Shown in pieces: positions 13,811 through 20,646 of a stretch of DNA of 21,828 nucleotides. The DNA is taken from contig CAYGBT010000044.1 of NCBI GenBank assembly GCA_964348275.1, positions 1 through 21,828 of the forward strand, read 5' to 3'. Position numbers and translations under genes: made by a program. The notes under the pieces are model-generated. The model did no database searches. It worked only from the letters and a program-made list of their open reading frames with translations, and had not been told where the DNA came from. The stretch is from CSP1-5 sp964348275. GTDB taxonomy: Bacteria; Methylomirabilota; Methylomirabilia; Methylomirabilales; CSP1-5. How positions within the stretch are numbered: position 1 is the stretch's first letter; each line of letters starts with the position of its first letter.

Positions 13811-14197
13811 GTGTCGGCGAAAATCATAGAGATTATCACTATGGAAGGCATTGCTGTGTTGATGTTCGTTTTTGCGTACGCCATCGGTATCAAACGCAAA
13901 ATGCACCTCATCGCTGGATACAATGAGCGGACGGCTCAATATGTGCACGACAAGCCGGGGCTGGCGCGGCTCATCGGTCGTCTGTGTGTGTTGGTCGGCG
14001 TTGCCTCTGCCTTCATGCCTCTCGCGACACACCTCTGGGGGGGCAAAGCTACGGGCATGGCAACGTGGATTGGCGCTTATGGCGGATTTATCGTGGGCGT
14101 CACTGCTCTTACCATGCTGCAGGTGCGAGAATTCACGACAGGCAAAACGTCTGGCCGCCATCCAGGAAAACCGGAGATAAATGAGCGAGAGGAGTAA
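13811..14197 (+). CDS. DUF3784-like small membrane protein
   Basis: GTG 13811 with GGGAGGTGAG upstream. 128 aa. TM segments: GIAVLMFVFAYAIGI (about 13-27), IGRLCVLVGVASAFMPLA (about 55-73) and WIGAYGGFIVGVTAL (about 85-100). The loop HLIAGYNERT near residue 35 is the LIAGYN motif of DUF3784 membrane proteins. The C-terminal tail is charged and cytoplasmic. Function unknown. The stop (14195-14197) is 3 nt before the next start, so the following truncated gene was co-translated. Confidence 0.8.
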   Translation: MSAKIIEIITMEGIAVLMFVFAYAIGIKRKMHLIAGYNERTAQYVHDKPGLARLIGRLCVLVGVASAFMPLATHLWGGKATGMATWIGAYGGFIVGVTALTMLQVREFTTGKTSGRHPGKPEINEREE

Positions 14198-14200
14198 CGA

Positions 14201-14308
14201 TGCCTCACGCCGATGAGTCCATGGAGGCCGGAGGTGTTTTTCGCACGCTGCGCGTCATCCACTCGGCCTTTTGCGCGTTAGTCCTCATCTACGGGGTTGA
14301 ATCTTGAC
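14201..14308 (+). pseudogene. membrane protein gene cut short by a PHT element
   Basis: ATG 14201 behind AGAGGAGTAACG, an excellent ribosome site. The 35-codon frame reads MPHADESMEAGG, then VFRTLRVIHSAFCALVLIYG, the start of a first transmembrane helix, and ends at TGA 14306-14308 within CTTGAATCTTGA, the PHT-14 tag. A helix this short with such a good start is more likely the stump of a longer membrane protein than a complete gene. The rest is not found downstream. Confidence 0.6.
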
Positions 14309-14370
14309 ATTGGCGCATAACTGGGAGATACGGGGGCAAGCCGCGGAAGCATAGCCGTGAGCCTACCTTT
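14293..14370 (+). repeat. PHT-14: tag, promoter and eroded core
   Basis: GGGGTTGAATCTTGACATT tag. TTGACA (14304-14309), 17-nt spacer, GATACG (14327-14332). The core is shortened to AGCATAGCCGTGAGCCTACC. A gene on the opposite strand follows, so this promoter points toward the 3' end of the lipoprotein gene (14473-14904) and could make antisense RNA unless stopped at the hairpin near 14416. Confidence 0.65.
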
Positions 14371-14402
14371 TATGCACGTAGTGAAATAGGAGAGAACGGT
14401 CA

Positions 14403-14441
14403 GCGAAAAGACATGGGCCGCCAAAGGGGACTTTGGCGGCC
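14403..14441 (-). terminator. terminator of the - strand lipoprotein gene
   Basis: Perfect inverted repeat GGCCGCCAAAG (14416-14426) / CTTTGGCGGCC (14431-14441) with a 4-nt loop. On the - strand it is followed by CATGTCTTTTCGC. It would also hinder + strand transcription from PHT-14. Confidence 0.75.
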
Positions 14442-14472
14442 TGTCCGTGTCCTTCAAGTGGTCGAGTCGAAC

Positions 14473-14904
14473 TTATATTGGTGGTACGGGGGGAAGAAAT
14501 TTTCCCGCTCTCACAATCTGTACTGCTTGAGCAAAATGTTCTTGAAAAGTGGTTTCGCTTGTCCGGTCTTTTACTCCCATGCGTCGTTTGGTGAAAACGG
14601 TGACCTTGGTGTGTTTTCGATCAACGCGGTCCACCCATACAACCGTCATGGTGGACCATGGGGCCCATTCCTTTCCGCTCTGGGCGACGAGATAGCCCTT
14701 TGACCGATTCTCCTCGACAACGTCGATATTCTCCCACTCCAAGACGGTCGTGGCGATCTTCCACGCCTGGCTCGTACTGACGTGATAGACTTGACTCAAT
14801 CCTTGCTGCTTGGTCTCTACCATTTTCACCGTGGTGGCACACCCGATCACCCCTAGGAAGACCATGAAGGTCCCCGCCACCGTCAGTTTCCGTTTATTTC
14901 TCAT
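14473..14904 (-). CDS. small predicted lipoprotein
   Basis: ATG 14904 is preferred over TTG 14910 because GGGGGG then has proper spacing. 143 aa. Signal peptide with KRKLTV, a hydrophobic core and lipobox VIGC, so the mature protein begins at that Cys and is probably outer-membrane anchored. The mature part has alternating strands (GYLVAQSG, TMTVVWVD, TKVTVFTKR) and resembles small DUF-type periplasmic lipoproteins with an alpha/beta fold. Specific family not recognised. Own terminator at 14403-14441; no clear promoter upstream. Confidence 0.75.
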   Translation of the reverse strand: MRNKRKLTVAGTFMVFLGVIGCATTVKMVETKQQGLSQVYHVSTSQAWKIATTVLEWENIDVVEENRSKGYLVAQSGKEWAPWSTMTVVWVDRVDRKHTKVTVFTKRRMGVKDRTSETTFQEHFAQAVQIVRAGKFLPPVPPI

Positions 14905-15215
14905 CCACAACCCCCCTTCTTTCGCATCACTTCCCGTTCACATGTGACGCCTCCGCGGTTTCCCGGCAGCATGGCAGATTCCTTTTCGGCCCGCGGGACT
15001 GCACGGTCTGTGCCATGTGCCACGTTGGAAGTAAGCAGTTGATTCTTAAGGTAAAGCGAGGCTACGGGACAAGCTGTGAAGAGGAAGAGTTTGCCAGTTT
15101 GTCATATCGTCTTCCGTGGGTAACCTTTTGTCAGAAAGGGTACTCCCGAGATCTTCACGGCATGCAGGATATTCTCCGGGCTCTGCTCACCCCAGTTGCA
15201 CCGGGTTTATAAGGG
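14905..15215. other. intergenic, no feature recognised
   Basis: About 310 nt between the - strand lipoprotein gene and PHT-15. A 65-codon frame at 15015-15212 lacks a ribosome site and protein-like character. No promoter with good boxes for the - strand gene was found. Confidence 0.4.
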
Positions 15216-15380
15216 GTCGATTAGGAGTTAGGTCTTGATTGTTTCCATTTCCTATGGGCACCCCCCGACCCAATTGACACCGCTTCCCCCGTAGAGGATA
15301 CTTAGACCTTCCTTGGGAGCAACGGGAAGGACCCGAGGTAGGCATAGCCGTTGCCTATCTCCGGTCGAATCGACGGCGCG
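15216..15380 (+). repeat. PHT-15: tag, promoter and best-paired hairpin, no terminator
   Basis: The tag GGGGTCGATTAGG..TCTTGATT..CCTATGGGCA is shared with PHT-20. TTGACA (15274-15279), 17-nt spacer, GATACT (15297-15302). Spacer 26 nt with CCTTCC/GGAAGG. Hairpin CCGAGGTAGGC (15333-15343) / GCCTATCTCCGG (15353-15364): the usual A·C mismatch is replaced by A-U here. The peroxiredoxin ATG follows 32 nt after TCGACGGCGCGG, with no terminator. Confidence 0.8.
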
Positions 15381-15411
15381 GTAGCATCATTCCGATTCGG
15401 AGGCGGTGACA

Positions 15412-15984
15412 ATGCCGAGAGGCGATAGCCTGTATGGGTTACCCCCAGATCTCCCCGTGCCTGTTGATGATGGCGCATGCAACCACTTGCCGGGAAAAGT
15501 CTTGCCTTTGATTTCACTGGTGTCGACGTCCGGATCCTTGGTGAATCTCGCGGATGTCCCTGGAAGAGTCGTCGTCTACTGTTACCCGCGAACAGGCCGA
15601 CCCGACCAGGATCCACTTCCTGGGTGGAACCAGATTCCCGGTGCCAGGGGGTGCACACCGCAATCGTGCGCCTTCAGAGACCGCCATGGGGAGCTCAAGG
15701 CTCTCGCGGTCCGCGTCTACGGTCTGAGTACACAGGAGACTGACGAGCAACGCGAAGCCGTCGCGAGACTCCACCTTCCCTTTGAACTGTTGAGCGATTC
15801 GGCACTGGCATTTACAAAGGCACTGCTGTTACCAACGTTTGAGATCGGGTCCCTGGCATTCATCAAGAGGTTGACCCTTGTCATTGCCGGGGGACGGATC
15901 GAGAAGGTCTTCTACCCGGTGTATCCACCGGACGCGAGCGCGGAACAAGTGCTGGAATGGCTGTTGTCGAAGGAAGCCGTGTAG
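15412..15984 (+). CDS. peroxiredoxin (AhpC/TSA, BCP-like)
   Basis: ATG 15412 is chosen over GTG 15406 since GGAGG is 8 nt away. 190 aa, no signal peptide. VVVYCYPRTG (strand and turn) leads to GCTPQSCAFRD: TPxxC gives the peroxidatic Cys, and a second Cys lies five residues before it. YGLSTQETDEQREAVARLHLPF LLSD-type sequence follows, as in thioredoxin-fold peroxiredoxins, then RLTLVIAGGRIEKVFYPVYPP. Reduces H2O2 or organic peroxides in the cytoplasm with thiol donors. The insert between Tyr-Pro and the active Cys is longer than in BCP/PrxQ, so it is a divergent subfamily. Driven by PHT-15. Confidence 0.85.
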   Translation: MPRGDSLYGLPPDLPVPVDDGACNHLPGKVLPLISLVSTSGSLVNLADVPGRVVVYCYPRTGRPDQDPLPGWNQIPGARGCTPQSCAFRDRHGELKALAVRVYGLSTQETDEQREAVARLHLPFELLSDSALAFTKALLLPTFEIGSLAFIKRLTLVIAGGRIEKVFYPVYPPDASAEQVLEWLLSKEAV

Positions 15985-15995
15985 GCACAATTCTC

Positions 15996-16082
15996 AACTC
16001 ACCTCCGGCGTCATCACCAGCACAGGACACATTCGGCCGCTTTCTCGGGCGCATCCGGCCCCGCGAAGCCGTATTGTGATTT
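15996..16082 (+). repeat. PHT-16: 3' half with eroded terminator
   Basis: CTCACCTCCGGCG followed by CGGCCGCTTTCTCGGGCGCATCCGGCCCCGCGAAGCCG, then TATTGTGATTT. This is the 3' arm and terminator module of the family, with a damaged stem (CGGC..CTT / AAGCCG) and an imperfect T tract. It sits just after the peroxiredoxin gene. Confidence 0.6.
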
Positions 16083-16111
16083 AAAAGGAAGGGCGACTTC
16101 AGGGAGCAGCT

Positions 16112-16729
16112 ATGAAGAAGTGGAAGGTATTGGGTATTGGATGCATCATGCTGATCGGCATGATGGCCTGTGAGGCAGAGGTTGAACCAGGACCTCTTTC
16201 GTGGGCGAAGGATTACCAAGGTGGGTCCGTCACTTTCTCGGTAAAGAGTTCCGAGACGTATTTGCAAGTTAACCGGTCCTCAGGGCAGGATATTCTCAAA
16301 GTCAGTTTGCCCGGCCAACTGTTCGAACCGCCTGTGGCCGTGCAGAAGATCTCTAGAGACCAGGCAAGTTGGAAAACGCCAGTGGAGGCATTCAAGTCCG
16401 ACTGGTCCGCACAACTCGCGGAAGAGCTGGAGTGGATGTTAATCAACTTTGCCTCCTCGGATCAGGCCGAGATGGGACAGTTGATGGGAGATGCTAATGT
16501 CCGGCGGAAGAATCGTGAGGCACTTCAGGGGTTTGGCCAACCACAGATCCTGGGGTGGGCGGCTCAGGATCAGTTCGTGGTGCTCATAGTGGAGTATGCC
16601 AACGGAACACGGATAGCTTTCACTTTTGTTCGTGAGCAGGGCCACTGGAAGAGGACGAACGCGCTGGCCGACGATCAGACCTTCGATATTGTTTTTGCCG
16701 CCATCGACCACGGGACGTTCGCCAAATAA
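16112..16729 (+). CDS. predicted lipoprotein, unknown function
   Basis: ATG 16112 behind GGGAGC. 205 aa. Signal peptide MKKWKVLGIGCIMLIGMMAC; the lipobox MMAC is slightly unusual at -3, so membrane anchoring is likely but not certain. The mature protein is mixed alpha/beta, with YQGGSVTFSVKSSETYLQV near the start and a basic WKRTNALADDQTF end. I do not recognise a domain. No clear promoter of its own; read-through from PHT-15 past the damaged PHT-16 terminator is possible. Confidence 0.75.
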   Translation: MKKWKVLGIGCIMLIGMMACEAEVEPGPLSWAKDYQGGSVTFSVKSSETYLQVNRSSGQDILKVSLPGQLFEPPVAVQKISRDQASWKTPVEAFKSDWSAQLAEELEWMLINFASSDQAEMGQLMGDANVRRKNREALQGFGQPQILGWAAQDQFVVLIVEYANGTRIAFTFVREQGHWKRTNALADDQTFDIVFAAIDHGTFAK

Positions 16730-16737
16730 AGACGAAG

Positions 16738-16876
16738 TAGGGTCACCTCTTGAATCGTGATATTCCCCAGCGGGGCACTTGGTCCTTAGCGCGTAGCACG
16801 GGGCAGGTAGTACTGATGGAATAGCGGAGGGGATAGCCTTTAGCTCACGCTCTGCCCAATGGACGGCACACTAACA
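16738..16876 (+). repeat. PHT-17: diverged copy with conserved pairing
   Basis: The GGGTCACCTCTTGAATCGTGATATT tag starts here. The core GATGGAATAGCGGAGG pairs as GCGGAG (16824-16829) with CTCTGC (16850-16855), differing in sequence from CCGG/CCGG but keeping the stem. ATAGCC is kept in the loop and GGACGGCACAC follows, as in PHT-3. No matching -10/-35 or terminator is present. Confidence 0.6.
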
Positions 16877-16931
16877 AAAGGTGGGGGAGGTCCGATTTAA
16901 CATGATACGCCGGGGTTCGCGAGAAGGTGAG

Positions 16932-17351
16932 ATGCTGACTGAAAAGGAGAAACGCTTTTTGCAACGATCGTCCGCGTGATACCGTTATGCGGTCATCATC
17001 GGGTTTGCTTTCGCCATGGCGGGAGGACTTTACGGCGTCTGGAACGTGAAGCAGTTGGATCCAAAGCGTGCTCCCAATCCTGGCGAGGCCTTTGACCGCC
17101 CAATAGCGAAATTGGCAATTCTTGCTGCCCCTTACGAGGAGCGGCTCAATGACATTGAACCGCAGACGGAACGTGAAGAGATCCTTTTGAAGGAACTCAA
17201 GGCCTATATAGACATTACGGTCCGGTCCTTCCTCATTTTATTTCGAATCATCTTCGTCAACCTTGTCCTGACGGTGGCAGTGGTCCTTATCGCGGTCGGT
17301 CTCACACAAAAGCAGTTCTTCGACATCATCAAGAAAGTTCAACTCACGTAA
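16932..17351 (+). pseudogene. two-TM membrane protein with in-frame TGA
   Basis: Frame from ATG 16932 (GAGAAGGTGAG upstream): MLTEKEKRFLQRSSA, TGA (16977-16979), then YRYAVIIGFAFAMAGGLYG. The first transmembrane helix lies just after the stop, so translation from the next ATG (17016) would lose most of it. A second helix is IIFVNLVLTVAVVLIAVGL (about residues 108-126 of the full frame), with a charged, partly helical loop between. Total 139 codons plus stop. The TGA could replace Trp or Arg by one base. Either a nonsense mutation, a sequence error, or a real start at 17016 (111 aa). Function unknown. Confidence 0.6.
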
Positions 17352-17407
17352 GCGCGCCACAAGCGTGCCGTACCACCCACAGTTGCCCTTGTGGGGGGGC
17401 TATGTGC

Positions 17408-17475
17408 TTGACATGCCCTTGCCAACAATGGATACTTGGATCCCTTTCAGGAGGTTCGGAGATGGAGCCGGGTTA
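17408..17475 (+). repeat. PHT-18: promoter and 5' half of the core
   Basis: TTGACA (17408-17413), 17-nt spacer, GATACT (17431-17436), 27 nt, then GGAGCCGGGTTAGG (17463-17476), where the element stops. The rest of the 5' arm runs into GGGGG, which serves as the ribosome site of the gene at 17487. The matching 3' half is found after msrA (PHT-19). Confidence 0.75.
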
Positions 17476-17486
17476 GGGGGTTACTG

Positions 17487-17753
17487 ATGATCGACATTCA
17501 GCAAATCGACGACAGCACCTTCGTGGTCACTGTTGAAGGACGCGTGACCACGAAACACGAGGTCACCGTTGATCCGTCATATTACGAAAAGCTCAGCGGG
17601 GGACGCGTTCCACCGGAACAGTTGGTGGAAAAATCGTTCAAGTTCCTTCTCGAACGGGAAGCCAACACCAGCATCTTGAGACGCTTCGATCTTTCTGTGA
17701 TCAGCCAGTATTTTCCTGAGTACGAAAACACCATTCCGAAGATGTTAACATAG
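17487..17753 (+). CDS. small conserved protein of unknown function
   Basis: ATG 17487 is chosen because AGGGGGG (from 17474) lies 6 nt upstream; the open frame further 5' is PHT sequence. 88 aa. MIDIQQIDDSTFVVTVEG, then TTKHEVTVDPSYYEKLSGG, VPPEQLVEKSFKFLLERE and RRFDLSVISQYFPEYE. It reads like a widespread small acidic protein family found in many phyla, but I cannot give it a name. Soluble, probably alpha+beta. In one transcript with msrA (29-nt gap) under the PHT-18 promoter. Confidence 0.8.
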   Translation: MIDIQQIDDSTFVVTVEGRVTTKHEVTVDPSYYEKLSGGRVPPEQLVEKSFKFLLEREANTSILRRFDLSVISQYFPEYENTIPKMLT

Positions 17754-17781
17754 ACGTGACGAAGAGCCGGGGGGTTGACCG

Positions 17782-18417
17782 ATGATGAAGGTGAACGCCT
17801 TCTCGAATGTGCTACTGATTGCCGGATTCCTCGCCTTGGGCATGCTCAGCGTCGCCTCGGGCGCGCAGGAGCCAGCGACACGCGGAGACAAGGTCGCCGT
17901 GGCGACGTTTGCGGGGGGCTGCTTCTGGTGCATGGAGCACCCCTACGATGAGCTCGAGGGCGTCCTCTCGACGACTGTGGGTTATACCGGCGGCCACAGG
18001 AAAAACCCGACCTACCGGGAGGTGTCGGCGGGCGGGAGCGGGCATGCCGAGGCGGTCCAAGTCGTCTACGACCCGAACAAGGTGAGCTACGAGAAGTTGC
18101 TGGAAGTCTTCTGGCGGAATATTGATCCACTCGACAAAGGAGGGCAGTTCTGCGACAGGGGGAGCCAATACCGGACGGGGATCTTTTACCACGACGAAAC
18201 TCAGAAGCGCCTGGCCGAAGCATCACGGAGAGCGCTGGACGCGTCGGGTCGATTTGCACAGGCCATCGTTACCGAGATCGTTCCGGCCTCAGAGTTTTAC
18301 CCCGCCGAAGACTACCACCAGGATTACTATCGGAAGAATCCCATCCGCTACAAGTTTTACCGTTGGGGGTGCGGGCGCGACCGGCGGCTGGCCGGCCTGT
18401 GGGGGGCGGCTCAATAG
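17782..18417 (+). CDS. msrA: exported peptide methionine sulfoxide reductase A
   Basis: ATG 17782 (ATG 17785 equally possible) with GGGGGG upstream. 211 aa. Signal peptide (VLLIAGFLALGMLSVASGA) ends near residue 28, so the enzyme acts in the periplasm. GCFWCME (46-52) holds the catalytic Cys47. GYTGGHRKNPTYREVS, GHAEAVQVVYDP and NIDPLDKGGQFCDRGSQYRTG are the usual MsrA blocks. C-terminal WGCGRDRRL has a Cys that could be the resolving residue. Repairs methionine-S-sulfoxide in proteins. It overlaps the start of a tandem repeat at its stop. Confidence 0.97.
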   Translation: MMKVNAFSNVLLIAGFLALGMLSVASGAQEPATRGDKVAVATFAGGCFWCMEHPYDELEGVLSTTVGYTGGHRKNPTYREVSAGGSGHAEAVQVVYDPNKVSYEKLLEVFWRNIDPLDKGGQFCDRGSQYRTGIFYHDETQKRLAEASRRALDASGRFAQAIVTEIVPASEFYPAEDYHQDYYRKNPIRYKFYRWGCGRDRRLAGLWGAAQ

Positions 18418-18454
18418 CACAGGAATAGGGGACAAGCACAGGAATAGGGGACAG
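18417..18454 (+). repeat. two tandem copies of a 19-bp unit
   Basis: GCACAGGAATAGGGGACAA followed at once by GCACAGGAATAGGGGACAG. GGAATAGGGGACAGGCTAC is the kind of sequence seen in REP elements linked to REP-associated (Y1/IS200-like) transposases. The first copy starts at the last base of the msrA stop codon. No transposase gene is in the window. Confidence 0.75.
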
Positions 18455-18485
18455 GCTACTTCTATAGAAAATTGAGGAGTCGAAT

Positions 18486-18590
18486 TGCGGTAGCAACAGC
18501 CTTTCGCCCACCTCCGGCACAATCAGCGGCGCGCTGCGCACTCCGCCGCCCTCTCGTAATAAAATGGTCCGGGAGGGCGTTTTACTTTTT
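18486..18590 (+). repeat. PHT-19: 3' half of core plus terminator
   Basis: TGCGGTAGCAACAGCCTTTCGCCCACCTCCGGCAC, then terminator GCCCTCTCG (18548-18556) / CGGGAGGGC (18570-18578) and TTTTACTTTTT. It lacks tag, promoter, GGAACC box and CCGG arm. It ends the 17487-msrA unit, complementing PHT-18. Confidence 0.75.
18548..18590 (+). terminator. terminator after msrA
   Basis: Nine pairs (one G·U) followed by TTTTACTTTTT. Confidence 0.8.
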
Positions 18591-18674
18591 CAACGGGACG
18601 CGGTACCCTTCTGGGGGGAGATTTTTGAGCGGCCGATGCAACGACAGGCCGCTGAAAAGGCCAACACTGATACA

Positions 18675-19706
18675 ATGAAGTTGCGCGGGTTGGTGCCCCA
18701 GGGACGTCTACCGTGGGGTTCGTTTGCACTGCGATGGATGGCCATAGCACTTTTCCTGTTCAGTGGCCTCAGTTGCATGACGAATATGCCCGAGAGTTCA
18801 TATTCAGGCCCATTTCGTCCTCTGTCTGAAGACGAGGTATTCATACACGACCGCCTCCAGACGCATGTATTGAAACTTGCGGACGACATTGGAGAGCGAA
18901 ACATCTGGCATTACCAGGGTCTCGAAGCGTCTGTGGAGTACATCGAAAAGGAATTGGTTCGATTTGGGTATAAAGTCGGAAGACAGGAGTACCAGTTTCA
19001 TGGCAAGTCGGTGGCAAATCTTGAGGCGGAACAGGTCGGAACGTCTATGCCTGGGGAAATTGTTATTGTCGGAGCTCACTATGATTCAGTCGCCGGCAGC
19101 CCGGGCGCAAATGATAACGCCTCCGGGGTCGCTGGACTGCTCGAAATTGCACGCCTCCTTGCCACAGAGGAGTTGGCTCGGACAGTACGGTTCGTGGCCT
19201 TCGTCAATGAAGAGCCGCCTTTCTTTTACACTGAGAACATGGGGAGCCGTGTCTATGCTTCTCGATCACGTCAACGCGGAGAGAACATTGTCGCAATGCT
19301 TTCCCTTGAGACGATCGGTTATTACTCTGAGGTAACGTGGAGTCAGCGGTACCCGTTCCCTTTTGGCTTAATGTATCCGAGCACGGCCAACTTCATAGGC
19401 TTTGTCTGTAATCTTTCATCACGGCATTTACTCCGTCGAGCCATAAGGTCATTTCGTAATCATACGGAGTTTCCCTCTGAGGGCTTAGCTGCACCCGGAT
19501 GGGTGATTGGGGTCGGCTGGTCGGATCATTGGTCTTTTTGGAAGGAGGGGTATCCAGCGATCATGGTGACGGATACGGCGCTGTTCCGCTATGAGCAGTA
19601 TCATACGCCCCAAGACACATCAGACAGGATTGACTATGCTCGCCTGGCGCGAGTTGTTTCAGGACTCACTCGAGTCGTTGCTGAACTTGCCGATACCAAT
19701 GAGTGA
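18675..19706 (+). CDS. exported M28-family metallopeptidase
   Basis: ATG 18675 fits a signal peptide, but its Shine-Dalgarno is poor; ATG 18636 is an alternative. 343 aa. A hydrophobic segment WMAIALFLFSGLSC ends in Cys, a possible lipobox. VGAHYDSVAG holds His135 and Asp137, PGANDNASGVAG the bridging Asp147, FVNEEPP the catalytic and metal Glu pair, and DHWSFWKEGYPAIMVTDTA with YHTPQDTSDRIDY the last metal His. This is the M28 di-zinc aminopeptidase pattern. It removes N-terminal residues in the periplasm or outside. The FFYTENMGS insert after the Glu pair is usual for the subgroup. Confidence 0.9.
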   Translation: MKLRGLVPQGRLPWGSFALRWMAIALFLFSGLSCMTNMPESSYSGPFRPLSEDEVFIHDRLQTHVLKLADDIGERNIWHYQGLEASVEYIEKELVRFGYKVGRQEYQFHGKSVANLEAEQVGTSMPGEIVIVGAHYDSVAGSPGANDNASGVAGLLEIARLLATEELARTVRFVAFVNEEPPFFYTENMGSRVYASRSRQRGENIVAMLSLETIGYYSEVTWSQRYPFPFGLMYPSTANFIGFVCNLSSRHLLRRAIRSFRNHTEFPSEGLAAPGWVIGVGWSDHWSFWKEGYPAIMVTDTALFRYEQYHTPQDTSDRIDYARLARVVSGLTRVVAELADTNE

Positions 19707-19784
19707 GGGGTCCGATCTTGAATTTCGATGTTCCCTATGGGCAACCCTCACCCGATTGACACCGCTGACCCGGTGAGGGATACT
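19707..19784 (+). repeat. PHT-20: tag and promoter, no core
   Basis: GGGGTCCGATCTTGAATTTCGATGTTCCCTATGGGCA, nearly identical to PHT-15 upstream. TTGACA (19756-19761), 17-nt spacer, GATACT (19779-19784). The following 80 nt do not resemble the hairpin core. It drives the gene at 19868 directly. Confidence 0.8.
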
Positions 19785-19867
19785 AGCCAGTCTTTTCGTC
19801 TTTTAGAGGTTCTCGGAGAGGACATGGGGCGATCCGAACGGACTTTCGAAGCGACGGAGGGTGAAGG

Positions 19868-20629
19868 GTGAAACGGTGGACGCTTGTTCTGATCTCGATC
19901 GTCCTGGTTTCTTCGGCCGCCACAGCCCAGACAGAGCCCAGAATCACACGCCTCGAGGTAGGCCTTTGGCCCGAGTATGACCGACCAGCCGTTCTGGTCA
20001 TGCTGCATGGCTGGCTGGCGGCGGACGCGGCGCTGCCCGCCACCGTCCATCTGCCGATGCCGGCGCAGGCGGGTAGGCCCCACGCCGTGGCCAAGCGGGC
20101 TCCCGGCGGCCCCCTGCTGATGGCCCAGCACACCGTCGACGTCGAAGGCAACTGGGCCAGGGTCAACCTGGTGACGGACGTGCGCGAGGTCCGGCTGGAG
20201 TACTATGTGGTCCTCCCGATCAGCGACCCGAATCGTCGCTATGTCTTCGAATGGCCGGGCGGCCTCGACATCAAACAAGTGACCTACGAGGTGATGCGGC
20301 CGACCGGGGTCAAGGACCTCTCGGTGAAGCCGCCGCCGACCATCCAGAGCGTCGGCAACGACGGGCTCACCTACTACTTGGGTGACCTGGGTCCGAAGGC
20401 ACGCAACGATACGTTCTCCATCGGGATGACCTACACCAAGACCACGTCAACACTCACCGCTGTCGCTCTCAGGCCGCCGGCTCCTGCTGTGGGCCAGACG
20501 CCCGCTCCAAAGCCGTCTGGCTCAGGGGGAGCCAACAAGTGGCTGGTTGTCTTGGTGGTCGTATTGGCTGCCGCGCTCGCCGGGACCTGGATCTTCAAGT
20601 CGAGCAGGAAGCCGCAGAGAAAAAGGTAA
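19868..20629 (+). CDS. exported protein with C-terminal membrane anchor
   Basis: GTG 19868, preceded by GACGGAGGGTGAAGG. 253 aa. Signal peptide MKRWTLVLISIVLVSSAATAQ. The extracytoplasmic domain is beta-rich (RLEVGLWPEYDRPAVLVMLHG, RRYVFEWPGGLDIKQVTYEV, GLTYYLGDLG), resembling uncharacterised secreted proteins sometimes found beside cytochrome or membrane genes. A Pro/Gly linker (about 205-222) leads to the helix KWLVVLVVVLAAALAGTWIF (about 223-242) and a basic tail RKPQRKR, so the C-terminus stays in the cytoplasm. Function unknown. The deacetylase gene follows after 17 nt. Confidence 0.75.
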   Translation: MKRWTLVLISIVLVSSAATAQTEPRITRLEVGLWPEYDRPAVLVMLHGWLAADAALPATVHLPMPAQAGRPHAVAKRAPGGPLLMAQHTVDVEGNWARVNLVTDVREVRLEYYVVLPISDPNRRYVFEWPGGLDIKQVTYEVMRPTGVKDLSVKPPPTIQSVGNDGLTYYLGDLGPKARNDTFSIGMTYTKTTSTLTAVALRPPAPAVGQTPAPKPSGSGGANKWLVVLVVVLAAALAGTWIFKSSRKPQRKR

Positions 20630-20646
20630 GATGGGCGAGGTCAAAT

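Noticed and set aside
14413..14703. A + strand frame of 96 codons opposite the lipoprotein gene
   Set aside because: It begins in the terminator hairpin and is antisense to a gene with a clear signal peptide and lipobox.
15015..15212. A 65-codon + strand frame
   Set aside because: No Shine-Dalgarno and no recognisable sequence features; likely chance.
16977..16979. Selenocysteine at the TGA
   Set aside because: The site is in a charged N-terminal tail before a TM helix, with no redox motif, and no SECIS-like hairpin was apparent just after it.
12921..17351. Stop-codon reassignment (TAG, TAA or TGA coding)
   Set aside because: All three stops occur inside frames, and each also ends intact genes here (TAG ends mscL, msrA, GH65 and others). 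Decay or errors explain it better.
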